DNA of 8,903 nucleotides from an uncultured Eubacteriales bacterium (GCA_900550855.1 URTQ01000058.1:1-8903); one strand, 5' to 3'; numbered from the stretch's first letter, positions 1-7,456 are shown. Translations and numbers: made by a program. The notes: generated by a model from the letters alone, not told the origin.

Positions 1-12
1 TCCACTTACTAA

Positions 13-33
13 CTTGGATAACTTTGGATAACT
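13..33. repeat. Two tandem 10-bp direct repeats
   Basis: The decamer ttggataact occurs twice back to back at 14–23 and 24–33. On the minus strand each copy reads TTATCCAA followed by A (23–31) or G (13–21). These match the bacterial DnaA-box consensus TTATCCACA at 8 and 7 of 9 positions. The repeat is directly visible; any DnaA link is speculation, because two weak boxes can arise by chance and the window ends here. Confidence 0.6.
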
Positions 34-41
34 AATGATAT

Positions 42-67
42 AAAAATAGCGTCCGTGATGGACGCTA
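42..67 (-). terminator. Probable intrinsic terminator of the operon
   Basis: A perfect 8-bp stem (tagcgtcc at 47–54 with ggacgcta at 60–67) closes a 5-nt loop. On the minus strand it is followed at once by five T residues (46–42). It lies about 57 bases past the stop codon of the last leftward gene, so it is well placed to end transcription of the operon. On the plus strand no T-run follows, so it acts in the minus direction only. Confidence 0.75.
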
Positions 68-92
68 CTCTGTTGCAATATGTTGAATTTGA

Positions 93-116
93 TTTATTTG
101 CAAAGTTGCAAATAAA
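93..116. repeat. Perfect 11-bp inverted repeat after the nfo-like gene
   Basis: The arms tttatttgcaa (93–103) and ttgcaaataaa (106–116) are exact reverse complements separated by two bases. As RNA this would form a 10-bp AU-rich hairpin with a 4-nt loop, beginning 7 bases after the stop codon of the leftward gene ending at 124. No T-run follows on the minus strand, so it is not a classic terminator by itself. It could protect the 3' end of the mRNA, or as DNA it could be a palindromic protein-binding site. Confidence 0.6.
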
Positions 117-123
117 GAATACG

Positions 124-993
124 TTATTTTGTCATATTTTCGTATGCGCGCTTCATATAGAGCGAGTCGAACATTTGCGTGCCGGCGGATTCACTCAAAA
201 CGTGCGGCGTGAGATTGTTTTTGACAATCACTTCGCAGAACGGTTCAAATTCAGGTCCGTAGATATTGTCGGCAAAGGTCAAATGCTTTATTTCGCCCTT
301 TGCGCCGTACATAATTTTGCTGAAATGGACGTGCATATTCTTTGTTTTTTCTTCGCCGAGGCCGTCGAAAAGGTCGTCGATGATACGTTGAAAATCGTCG
401 GAAGTTTTTAATGCGCCGCCCCAAAGGCTGTTGACGTGACCGAAATCGACGCAAGGATAAACGTTCGGGGCAAGTTTGCAAAGTTCGATGACTTCACTCA
501 CCGTGCCGATTTGCGCTTGTTTTCCCATAGTTTCGGGACAAACAATCAGGTCATCGTCGCCGTTTTGCTTTATAGCGTCGAGTGCGCGCGCAAAGTTGTC
601 AAGCGTGCGTGCAAACGCTTCGTTTCGAGGTTGTTTGCCCTCTGCACCGGGGTGAAAAACGCATCTTTGACCGTGAAAATGTCTGAGTGCTTTGAGCGAA
701 CTCGTGAGGTAATTTATAGAATTATCCGCTTTTTCTTGCTCTATGGAAGCAAAATTTATGAAATAAGGCGCGTGAACGCTGATTTCGATGCCGAATTTGT
801 AGGCTTCGTTTCCTATTGCTTCGGCGGTCGCTTCGCTTATGCGAACGCCTTTGCCGAACGAATATTCAAACAAATCGAGTCCTTTATCTCTCAACCATTG
901 CGGCATTTGAAGCGTTGCGGTCAATCCGTCTTTGGCAAACTGTTCGTCGTGGCCGGACGGTCCGAACAATGCTACGTTACGTTTATTTATCAT
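124..993 (-). CDS. nfo: Endonuclease IV (AP endonuclease family 2)-type TIM-barrel protein
   Basis: The 289-residue protein resembles the endonuclease IV / xylose isomerase-like TIM-barrel fold, which in Nfo binds three metal ions (usually zinc) and cleaves DNA 5' of abasic sites. Candidate metal ligands sit in order: His74 (VHAPYFIN), His114 (FHPG), Glu154 (CPETMG), Asp183 and His186 (VDFGH), His221/His223 (HVHFSK), His237 (GEIKH) and Glu268 (SES). The Asp-x-His pair of classical Nfo appears as Ile-Lys-His, with Glu234 nearby, so it belongs to a divergent subgroup. The length matches Nfo (about 280). The ATG overlaps the ribF stop by 4 bp (ATGA) and has an AGAGG Shine-Dalgarno at 1000–1004, so it is translationally coupled as the last operon gene. 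A sugar isomerase-like activity cannot be excluded, but the HAPY and PET motifs favour the repair family. Confidence 0.75.
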   Translation of the reverse strand: MINKRNVALFGPSGHDEQFAKDGLTATLQMPQWLRDKGLDLFEYSFGKGVRISEATAEAIGNEAYKFGIEISVHAPYFINFASIEQEKADNSINYLTSSLKALRHFHGQRCVFHPGAEGKQPRNEAFARTLDNFARALDAIKQNGDDDLIVCPETMGKQAQIGTVSEVIELCKLAPNVYPCVDFGHVNSLWGGALKTSDDFQRIIDDLFDGLGEEKTKNMHVHFSKIMYGAKGEIKHLTFADNIYGPEFEPFCEVIVKNNLTPHVLSESAGTQMFDSLYMKRAYENMTK

Positions 994-1940
994 TTGTCAC
1001 CTCTAAAAAGCAAACTGTCTGCGTTATTGCGCTCGTAATTGTCAAGTATCTTTTTTGCATTGACCTCGTCGTTGTCGAGTTGCTCTTTCAGCTCGGTTTG
1101 AGAGGCAAATTTGACAATATCGCGCATTTTTTCGATGAAATACACGACGATATTTTTGCCGTAAATATCACCCGAAAAATCGATTATATAAGTTTCGACG
1201 GATATTGAATTATCCGAAAACGTCGGCTTTGTGCCTACGTTGGTCATAGACTTGAAAATTTTGCCGTCAATCTCGCAAAAAGTCGCGTAAATGCCGTTTT
1301 CGAGTTGCAAGCGCGACTCGTCGGGTGCGATGTTGGTTGTCGGAAATCCCATTCCCGTGCCTTTATGGCGTGCGTGCAACACTTCACCGCTCATAAAATA
1401 CGGCAAAGCGAGGAATTCGTTGAGTTTGTCAACCTGACCGTTTTTCACGAACGCTTTGAGTTTGGAAGTGGAAATTTTCACGCCGTCCGACGTTTCAAAA
1501 GGCACTACGCAGAGCGAAATGCCCTTGTTATCGCAATATTCGCGAAGCAAATCGACGTTTCCTGCCGCGAATTTGCCGAACGTGTAATCAGCACCGACGA
1601 AAATCGATTTTACGTTGAAATTCGACGTTAATACGTCAAGAAAATCGAGCGGTGACAAACTTGCAAACTTATCGTCGAACAATGCGCCGATAACGACGTC
1701 TAAACCGCATTTTTCAAGCACTTTTACTCGATCGGAAAAACAATACATTTGTTTTTCGTTGCCGAAAATGACGTTCGGATCGTTCGTGAACGTCAAAAGC
1801 GCGCTTTCGATTCCGTTTGCTTTGGCATACTCGATTGCACGTTCGCAAAGTTTTTGATGTCCTTTGTGAATACAATCGAAAAAACCGAGCGCAAGCGCAA
1901 CGGGAATATCGTATCGTTTTTCAAAGTCGAGGATTTTCAT
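990..1940 (-). CDS. ribF: Bifunctional riboflavin kinase / FAD synthetase
   Basis: RibF phosphorylates riboflavin to FMN and then adenylates FMN to FAD in the cytoplasm. The 316-residue length is normal. The N-terminal FMN adenylyltransferase domain (about 1–175) carries the nucleotidyltransferase motif as GFFDCIHKGH (19–28), GADYTFGKFAAGN (116–128) and ISTSK (156–160). The C-terminal riboflavin kinase domain (about 180–305) has MGFPTTNI (197–204), NGIYAT (215–220), NVGTKPTF (234–241) and DIYGK (258–262). Two motifs differ from the usual text: Cys23 replaces the common Gly in GxFDGxHxGH, and ISTSK stands for the usual ISST(R/K). The ATG lies 4 bases after the truB stop with GAGG about 10 bases upstream, inside the truB end. 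The stop overlaps the next gene. Confidence 0.95.
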   Translation of the reverse strand: MKILDFEKRYDIPVALALGFFDCIHKGHQKLCERAIEYAKANGIESALLTFTNDPNVIFGNEKQMYCFSDRVKVLEKCGLDVVIGALFDDKFASLSPLDFLDVLTSNFNVKSIFVGADYTFGKFAAGNVDLLREYCDNKGISLCVVPFETSDGVKISTSKLKAFVKNGQVDKLNEFLALPYFMSGEVLHARHKGTGMGFPTTNIAPDESRLQLENGIYATFCEIDGKIFKSMTNVGTKPTFSDNSISVETYIIDFSGDIYGKNIVVYFIEKMRDIVKFASQTELKEQLDNDEVNAKKILDNYERNNADSLLFRGDK

Positions 1941-1944
1941 ACTT

Positions 1945-2832
1945 TCACAGCCTCGTTTTCATATGTAGCAAACCGTTCACACACTCGCCCATACCGAGAA
2001 CTTCACCGTCACGTTCAACGACGAAATCGCCGAGCGGCAAGTTGTCGATTTTTATGCTAACGCCGTTCAAAACCTTGCTCTTTTGCGTATCGTCGATTTG
2101 CACTTTTTCAAAACATTTCAATGCGCAATCAACCGGTTTTAGGTATTCTAACGGCATTTTTTCGAAATCTTCAAGCGAAACGGAATCGCAAATCTCAAAG
2201 TCGCCGCTTTTTATTCTGCATATCGACGACATATAAGCGACAGTGCCGAGCGAAGCGGCAAGATCGCGCGCTATCGAGCGAATGTACGTTCCACTCGAAC
2301 ACGCAATTTCAAATGCGTACTCGTTTTCTTTGAGCGCGTACGCCGTGCCGTCCATATCGCAATCGACCGTTTTGACGTAATATACAGTCACTTTTTTGGG
2401 TTTTAGTTCTACTTGAATACCTTTGCGCGCCAAGTCGTACGCCCTTACGCCGCCGACGGATTTTGCCGAATACTGCGGCGGAATCTGGTCTATTTCGCCG
2501 ACAATACTTTTTACCGCTTCGTCGATTTTCTCTCTTGTCGGGATAACCGAACTGCTTTCGAGTATTTTGCCCGTGCAATCGAGCGTATCCGTCGTTTCGC
2601 CGAAAACGAAAGTTGCGCGATAAACTTTGACTTTTTGCTGCATATAATCAAAAAGCCTTGTCGCAGTTCCTACGGCGATCGGCAAAACGCCCGTACCGAT
2701 GGGGTCGAGAGTGCCGAGATGTCCGACTTTTTGCTTTTCGCCGCTGACTCTGCGCAGTATGCCGCGCACTTTGACAACGACGTCGCTTGAAGTCATACCG
2801 TATGGTTTGTAGATATTGACAAAGCCTTTCAT
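1945..2832 (-). CDS. truB: tRNA pseudouridine(55) synthase TruB
   Basis: TruB converts uridine 55 in the T-loop of tRNAs to pseudouridine. From the chosen ATG (2832) the protein has 295 residues, a usual size. It starts MKGFVNIYKPYGMTSSD, and the family's N-terminal (I)DKPxGxTS signature begins a few residues in. The catalytic aspartate is Asp43 in GHLGTLDPIGTGVLP. Further family motifs are PPQYSAKSVGGVRAYDLAR and GTYIRSIARDLA; the C-terminal 60 residues look like the TruB C-terminal PUA-like region. The frame stays open to a TTG at 2889, which would add 19 residues inside the nrnA end. That extension is not family-like, so I reject it. The chosen ATG has no visible Shine-Dalgarno, unlike the other operon genes. 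Confidence 0.93.
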   Translation of the reverse strand: MKGFVNIYKPYGMTSSDVVVKVRGILRRVSGEKQKVGHLGTLDPIGTGVLPIAVGTATRLFDYMQQKVKVYRATFVFGETTDTLDCTGKILESSSVIPTREKIDEAVKSIVGEIDQIPPQYSAKSVGGVRAYDLARKGIQVELKPKKVTVYYVKTVDCDMDGTAYALKENEYAFEIACSSGTYIRSIARDLAASLGTVAYMSSICRIKSGDFEICDSVSLEDFEKMPLEYLKPVDCALKCFEKVQIDDTQKSKVLNGVSIKIDNLPLGDFVVERDGEVLGMGECVNGLLHMKTRL

Positions 2833-2877
2833 ATTAGATTCGATTTGTAATTTTTGACAAAATACCCTATTAGATTC
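2832..2877. repeat. 10-bp direct repeat spanning the nrnA–truB gap
   Basis: The sequence tattagattc occurs at 2832–2841 and 2868–2877, a period of 36 bases. One copy covers the nrnA stop codon and the other runs into the truB start codon. It may be chance or a trace of a small duplication; no function is evident. Confidence 0.4.
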
Positions 2878-3823
2878 TGTCTTTTGCAAGTTTTACGAGT
2901 TTTTCTTCAATGTCTTCGAGATAGCCGTTTACTCGGCAACCCGAAGCGAATTTATGTCCGCCACCGCCGAACGTCATCGCAATGTCCGACGCGTCGACGG
3001 GTTCTTTCGTGCGGATACTTAATTTGAAATTTTTGTCACCCACTTGCGATAGCGCATATGCTACTTTCACGCAATCCACGTCGATAAGTTCGCTTACGAT
3101 GCCTTCGGTATCGTCGCAAGTCGTGTTCGTTGCGGCAAAATCCTCTTTTGTAAAGCAAATCAATGCGATTTGTCTGTCCTCAAATAATTTCGCTTTTGCA
3201 AGCGCACGACGTTTCAAGTCAAATTTGTTTGAAGTCACGCTTCTGTACACTTGATAAATCGCCTCGGTTGCGTCGAAGTCGTATCCGAGCAACTCGCACG
3301 CGATTTCGTGGGTACGTTTCGTGGTGTTGGAATAAGAAAAACAACCGCTGTCCGTCACGATACCGCAAAAGAGCAGTTTCGCAACGTTTACATCGATTGC
3401 TTTCATAAATTTGAGCAGTTGAAAAACGATTTCCGCGCATGCGCTTGCCGTTTCGTCAACGTAGCAAAGCGAAGCGAATCTCTCAAAAGACTTGTGATGG
3501 TCGATGACGATTTGCGTTTTCGCCGACAAAAACGATTTCATACACTGCCCAAGCCTGTCGATAGAACTCGCGTCAATGCTGATTGCGAGGTCGTGGACTC
3601 TCTTTTGCGGAAAAGCGATATCTTCGCTTTTGAACAGAGTTTTGTATTTGTCGGGAACGGGCGAATCGCAATAAGCCGAAACGTTTTTCCCCTTGTTTTT
3701 AAGCGCGACGTAAAGCGCGAGCATACTGCCCAAAGCGTCGCAATCGGGTTTCGTGTGACAATAAAGCGCAATATCGTCCGAGCGATTTATTCTTTTTGAG
3801 ATTTCTTGAAGAATATCGTTCAT
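2870..3823 (-). CDS. nrnA: NrnA-type DHH phosphoesterase (nanoRNase / pAp phosphatase)
   Basis: Members of this DHH/DHHA1 family degrade 2–5-nt RNAs and dephosphorylate pAp to AMP, using manganese. The 317-residue protein has the full motif set: HTKPDCDALGS (23–33, metal ligands His23, Asp27, Asp29), Asp84 in SIDASS, IDHH (107–110), TDSGCFSYSNT (157–167), and the substrate-binding DHHA1 loop GGGGHKFASGC (286–296). The catalytic DHH domain covers about 1–190 and DHHA1 about 225–315. The start overlaps the rbfA stop by 4 bp (ATGA) and is preceded by GAGG with 4 bases spacing. Its place between rbfA and truB is the standard Bacillota arrangement. Within the NrnA/NrnB/RecJ-like group, this length and context fit NrnA best. 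Confidence 0.92.
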   Translation of the reverse strand: MNDILQEISKRINRSDDIALYCHTKPDCDALGSMLALYVALKNKGKNVSAYCDSPVPDKYKTLFKSEDIAFPQKRVHDLAISIDASSIDRLGQCMKSFLSAKTQIVIDHHKSFERFASLCYVDETASACAEIVFQLLKFMKAIDVNVAKLLFCGIVTDSGCFSYSNTTKRTHEIACELLGYDFDATEAIYQVYRSVTSNKFDLKRRALAKAKLFEDRQIALICFTKEDFAATNTTCDDTEGIVSELIDVDCVKVAYALSQVGDKNFKLSIRTKEPVDASDIAMTFGGGGHKFASGCRVNGYLEDIEEKLVKLAKDRI

Positions 3824-4209
3824 TGTTCCTCGTCGGTGTTTGCAATCGTCCTTTGCTCGTCCTGTTTCTTGATTTTGTTGAGTATTTCGTCGATTTTTAT
3901 GCTGTAATCGACGTTGTCGTCAATTATGAAATTAAGTTCGGGCAAAAGACGGATTTGCACGCTGTCTTTGAGCATATTGCGGATGAACGTCTTGGAACGG
4001 CAAATCGTGTAATACACCTCTTGTCTTTCCTCGTCGCTTGCCGCATATATGGACAAATACACCTTTGCGTATTTAAGGTCGGGCGTGGTGTAAAGTTTGG
4101 TCACGCCGACGATTGCATTGTGAAGACGAGGGTCTTTGATGTCTTCCGCAATGATTTTGGTGATTTGTCTGGCGAGTTCTGAATTGACTCGTTCCATCTT
4201 AATCTTCAT
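3820..4209 (-). CDS. rbfA: 30S ribosome-binding factor RbfA
   Basis: RbfA is a small KH-fold protein that binds the immature 30S subunit and aids 16S rRNA 5'-end maturation. The 129 residues match the family (about 115–130). Recognisable parts are the N-terminal RVNSELARQITKII helix, DPRL followed by the VTKLYTTPDLKYAKVYLS strand-turn-strand core, and the C-terminal LPELNFIIDDNVDYSIKIDEIL motif. The last 20 residues are a polar tail. I choose the ATG at 4209, not the one at 4197, because GGAG (4217–4220) sits 7 bases upstream; the first four codons therefore overlap infB by 11 bp. The stop overlaps nrnA, so translation of infB, rbfA and nrnA is probably coupled. Confidence 0.93.
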   Translation of the reverse strand: MKIKMERVNSELARQITKIIAEDIKDPRLHNAIVGVTKLYTTPDLKYAKVYLSIYAASDEERQEVYYTICRSKTFIRNMLKDSVQIRLLPELNFIIDDNVDYSIKIDEILNKIKKQDEQRTIANTDEEQ

Positions 4210-6940
4210 TTGTTTTCTCCATAGTGAACGCTTCGATTACGTCGTCCACTTTGACGTCTTGGAAGTTGGACAGCATAATGCCGCAGTCGAAGTTCTTTGC
4301 CATTTCCTTGACGTCGTCTTTGCCGTGGCGCAAGGAAGCGATTTCGCCGGTATATTCGACTTTTCCGTTTCTGATAAGACGTGCTTGAGCGCCGCGAACG
4401 ACTTTACCGTCGACGACGTGGCAACCTGCGATAGTGCCTACGCCGCTGATCTTAAACAATTCACGCACTTCCGCAGAACCGAGAACGACCTCTCTGAACT
4501 TGGGATCAAGCATACCCTTGACCGCCTTTTCGATGTCCTCGATTGCGTTGTAAATGATGTTGTAGAATCTGATGTCGATTTTCTTTTGCGCGGCGAGTTG
4601 TTTTGCGTTGTTGTCGGGGCGAACGTTGAAGCCGATGATGATTGCGTTTGAAGTTTCCGCAAGCAAAACGTCGCTTTCTTTGATACCGCCGACAGCCGCG
4701 TGGATGATGTCGATATTGACTTCCTCGTTACCGAGTTTGGCAAGAGATTGCTTGACCGCCTCGACCGAGCCTTGAACGTCCGCTTTGATGATGAGTTTGA
4801 CGGATTTGAGTTCGCCTTTTGAAATCTTGTCGAACAAGTCGTTGAGCGAAACGGACGTAGATTCCGTTTGACTTGCGGCAAGTTTGAGTTTTCTTTCTTC
4901 TGCGAGTTCTCTTGCAAACTTTTCGTCAGCAACGACGTCGATTCTGTCGCCCGCTTCGGGAACGTCGTCCCAACCGGTGACGGAAACAGGCATAGAAGGA
5001 CCTGCTTTCTTGACCTTTCTGCCCTTATCGTCGATCATAGCGCGGATTTTACCCGTGCAAGTGCCTGCGACCACGTTATCGCCGACGTGCAACGTACCCG
5101 TCTGAACGAGGATAGTTGCGATTTTGCCGAGACCTTTGTCGAGTTTTGCTTCGATGATAGTGCCTCTTGCGTTTCTGTCGGGATTCGCGCGCAATTCTTC
5201 GACTTCTGCGCGTACGAGGATTTGTTCGAGCAAATCTTCAACGCCCATACCCGTCTTAGCAGACACGCGCACGACAGGCGTATCGCCGCCCCATTCTTCG
5301 GGTGTTACGCCGTTTTCGGCGAGTTGCGAAAGCACCTTGTCGGGATTTGCGCCCGCTCTGTCCATCTTGTTCATAGCGACGATGATAGGCACTTTTGCTT
5401 GTTTTGCGTGGCTGATTGCTTCGAGAGTCTGAGGCATAACGCCGTCGTCTGCCGCAACGACCAGAATCGCAATATCCGTAACTTGCGCGCCGCGCGCACG
5501 CATCGACGTAAACGCTTCGTGACCGGGGGTATCGAGGAACGTGATGGGATTGCCGTTGAGCGTAACGGTGTACGCGCCGATATGTTGCGTAATGCCGCCC
5601 GCTTCGCCGCCCGTGACGTTGGATTTTCTGATGTAGTCGAGAAGCGAAGTTTTGCCGTGGTCGACGTGACCCATAATCGTGACGATAGGCGGACGAGGAA
5701 CGAGATTTTCGAGTTCTTCCACGTCGTCCACTTCGAGTTGCGCGGTGAGCGTATCTTCGAGCGTCACGTCGGGTTTGTATTCGAGTTTGATTCCGAATTC
5801 GTCGGCAACGAGTTCCGCAGTAGCGAAATCGATGCTGTCGTTTATGGTCTTCATAATGCCGAGAACGAACAGAGTTTTGACGATTTCCGCGGCGGATTTA
5901 CCGATTTTTTCGCTCAAAGTCTTGATGGACACGGGGTCGGTTGTTATAACCGCATTTTCGATTATAACGGTTGCGCTGTTGCCACCGCCTCTGTTCTTGT
6001 TGACTTTGTAGTTGCGAACGATTGCCTCGCCGTCCTCGTCGTAGGAAATTCTGTCGTCGACGAGATAGCCGCGTTTCATAAGCGCGCGCTTGTTCATCGT
6101 TGACTTATCGTCGAACTTGCTCGAACCGTTGTTTGAGTTTTGTTTGCCGCCCTTGCCCTTTTGCGCAGCAGGTTTAGGAGGAAATTGCTGCGCGGCGTTG
6201 GCAACGCTTTGCGGCGACGGACGTCTCGGGCCGCCGTTTTGACCTTGATTTTGTCCTTGCGGTCTTTGACCTTGATAGCCGCCGTTTTGTTGCGGCTTTG
6301 GTCCGCGCGGTTGTTGATAACCGCCTTGTCCGAACACTCTTGTGGTAACCTTCGGCTTCGGCGTCGGCGGAACGTAAATTCTGCGTACTTCGCCGTTAGG
6401 CAAAATTTCGGGATTCTCTTGCGCAAGTTCGAAAGGCGTTTTGGGAACGACCGTAATATGCGTCTTCTTCGTTTCCTCTTGCTTTTTCTCGTCTTGCTTG
6501 GATTTCTTTTCCGTCTTTTCTTCAACCTTTTCTTCGGCTTTTGCGGTTTCTTTTACGGAAGCGGAAGTTTCTTCTTTTTGGACTTCCTTTTCGACTTTCG
6601 TTTCTTTTTCCGCTTTGACCTCTGTTTTAGGCTCGACTACGGGCGTTTCTTGCGCCTTTACTTCGACTTTTTCGACGGTTTTTTCGGATTCGCGTTCGAT
6701 TTTGTTCTCGACTTCCTCGAACTTTGCCTTTTCAACCGCTTTCGCTTCTTCTTTGGTTTTTTCGATTTGCTCTGCTTTTTGCACGAGTTCGTCGCGTTTT
6801 GCCTTGATAGAAGCCATAATCACGGCTGCTCTCGACTTTTGGCGAGAGATATTTTCGGAAAGTTCGGCAAGTTTGGTCGCCTTGTACTCGCCGAGCATTT
6901 TTACGGAATCGACGTTTGTTTCTTTTTTGTTTTCGGGCAT
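4199..6940 (-). CDS. infB: Translation initiation factor IF-2
   Basis: IF-2 is the GTPase that brings initiator fMet-tRNA to the 30S subunit and promotes 50S joining. From ATG 6940 it has 913 residues. Residues about 1–160 form a highly charged Lys/Glu-rich tract. Residues about 165–270 are Pro/Gly/Gln-rich with recurring GGYQ, GQ and PQ elements. An IF2-N domain lies at about 335–390. The G domain shows G1 GHVDHGKT (424–431), G2 region GGITQHIGA, G3 DTPGHEAF, G4 NKMD (524–527) and G5 SAKTG (560–564). Domains II, III (KADVQGSVEA) and the fMet-tRNA-binding C2 domain (ISGVGTIAGCHV onward) are intact. A GTG two codons upstream is possible, but GAGG (6946–6949) is ideally spaced for ATG 6940. It starts 2 bases after the ylxQ stop. 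Confidence 0.97.
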   Translation of the reverse strand: MPENKKETNVDSVKMLGEYKATKLAELSENISRQKSRAAVIMASIKAKRDELVQKAEQIEKTKEEAKAVEKAKFEEVENKIERESEKTVEKVEVKAQETPVVEPKTEVKAEKETKVEKEVQKEETSASVKETAKAEEKVEEKTEKKSKQDEKKQEETKKTHITVVPKTPFELAQENPEILPNGEVRRIYVPPTPKPKVTTRVFGQGGYQQPRGPKPQQNGGYQGQRPQGQNQGQNGGPRRPSPQSVANAAQQFPPKPAAQKGKGGKQNSNNGSSKFDDKSTMNKRALMKRGYLVDDRISYDEDGEAIVRNYKVNKNRGGGNSATVIIENAVITTDPVSIKTLSEKIGKSAAEIVKTLFVLGIMKTINDSIDFATAELVADEFGIKLEYKPDVTLEDTLTAQLEVDDVEELENLVPRPPIVTIMGHVDHGKTSLLDYIRKSNVTGGEAGGITQHIGAYTVTLNGNPITFLDTPGHEAFTSMRARGAQVTDIAILVVAADDGVMPQTLEAISHAKQAKVPIIVAMNKMDRAGANPDKVLSQLAENGVTPEEWGGDTPVVRVSAKTGMGVEDLLEQILVRAEVEELRANPDRNARGTIIEAKLDKGLGKIATILVQTGTLHVGDNVVAGTCTGKIRAMIDDKGRKVKKAGPSMPVSVTGWDDVPEAGDRIDVVADEKFARELAEERKLKLAASQTESTSVSLNDLFDKISKGELKSVKLIIKADVQGSVEAVKQSLAKLGNEEVNIDIIHAAVGGIKESDVLLAETSNAIIIGFNVRPDNNAKQLAAQKKIDIRFYNIIYNAIEDIEKAVKGMLDPKFREVVLGSAEVRELFKISGVGTIAGCHVVDGKVVRGAQARLIRNGKVEYTGEIASLRHGKDDVKEMAKNFDCGIMLSNFQDVKVDDVIEAFTMEKTNED

Positions 6941-6942
6941 AT

Positions 6943-7215
6943 TCACCTCAATACACCGACAACCGCTTTTGCGAGATTGTCGTTAGTTATGGCGATTGCG
7001 TTGACACCCTCGCGGTGCAGAGCCTCGCCAAGACCGTCCACGATATACACGGGACAACTCATCTTCTTCAATATCCTTTCTTTATACTTATCGGTTGCGG
7101 TCGATGAAACGAGCACTACTTTTGCGAGGTTTTTCTTCTCGCAGATAATATCTTCGCCGTAAAGCACCGAACCCGAGCGTTGCGCAAGTCCGACGTAAGC
7201 ACCGATTTTACTCAT
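6943..7215 (-). CDS. ylxQ: YlxQ-like ribosomal protein L7Ae/L30e family protein
   Basis: This 90-residue protein of the L7Ae/L30e/S12e/Gadd45 family probably binds kink-turn RNA, as members encoded between ylxR and infB in Bacillota are thought to do. Visible features are the GLAQRSGSVLYGED segment (9–22), the family's G(L/F)AxRAGK-like RNA-contact region, and the alternating strand-helix pattern ending in NAIAITNDNLAKAVV. Usual length is about 90–105. The ATG overlaps the ylxR stop by 8 bp, with GGTGAG 4 bases upstream. Its exact cellular role is not well defined in the family. Confidence 0.85.
   Translation of the reverse strand: MSKIGAYVGLAQRSGSVLYGEDIICEKKNLAKVVLVSSTATDKYKERILKKMSCPVYIVDGLGEALHREGVNAIAITNDNLAKAVVGVLR
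6944..6949 (-). promoter_or_regulatory. Ribosome binding site that fixes the infB start
   Basis: The minus-strand sequence GAGGTG overlaps the ylxQ stop codon TGA (6945–6943). GAGG is 5 bases before ATG 6940. The alternative GTG start (6946–6944) would lie inside this Shine-Dalgarno, so ATG 6940 is the start. Confidence 0.8.
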
Positions 7216-7456
7216 TTATCTCACCGTATATCTCGTCGCCGACGTTGCGTTTGAACGCGGCGTTGAGAGTCTTTTTCCTGATAAGTTTTTGTATGCAGTC
7301 CTCGCAATTATGCACCCAAACGCCCCTGCCGTCCGCTTTTTGCGAGCGGTCGAGAAACACTTTTCCGTCCTTGTCTTTGACGAATCTCAACATTTCGGAC
7401 TTGTCGGCGTGTTCCTTGCACACGACGCATTTTCGGGTGTTCTTGGGATGGGACAT
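7208..7456 (-). CDS. ylxR: YlxR family (DUF448) protein
   Basis: YlxR is a small basic protein encoded directly after nusA in most Bacillota; it has been reported as an RNA-binding or nucleoid-associated regulator and its role is still being settled. The 82-residue protein has the family pattern: RKCVVC (8–13), LRFVKD (23–28), GRGVWVHNCEDC (43–54) and a basic C-terminal helix. Cys10, Cys13, Cys51 and Cys54 form two Cys-x-x-Cys pairs that could bind a metal. I choose ATG 7456, one base after the nusA stop. A GTG at 7465 would add three residues, but it falls inside the Shine-Dalgarno AAGGTG. Confidence 0.9.
   Translation of the reverse strand: MSHPKNTRKCVVCKEHADKSEMLRFVKDKDGKVFLDRSQKADGRGVWVHNCEDCIQKLIRKKTLNAAFKRNVGDEIYGEINE

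Noticed and set aside
2833..2889. TTG start adding 19 residues to TruB
   Set aside because: The extra residues lie mostly in the nrnA end and do not match the family N-terminus. The internal ATG at 2832 gives the expected MKGFVNIYKPYG start.
4868..6103. Plus-strand open frame of 411 codons opposite infB
   Set aside because: infB is certain on the other strand and the antisense protein shows no recognisable domain. The frame is open because the TCG/GAC-rich codon use of the real gene rarely gives stops in antisense.
6140..7162. Plus-strand Phe/Leu-rich frame of 340 codons that could look like a membrane protein
   Set aside because: Its hydrophobic runs are the antisense reading of the Lys/Glu-rich infB N-terminus, since AAA and GAA codons read in reverse give Phe.
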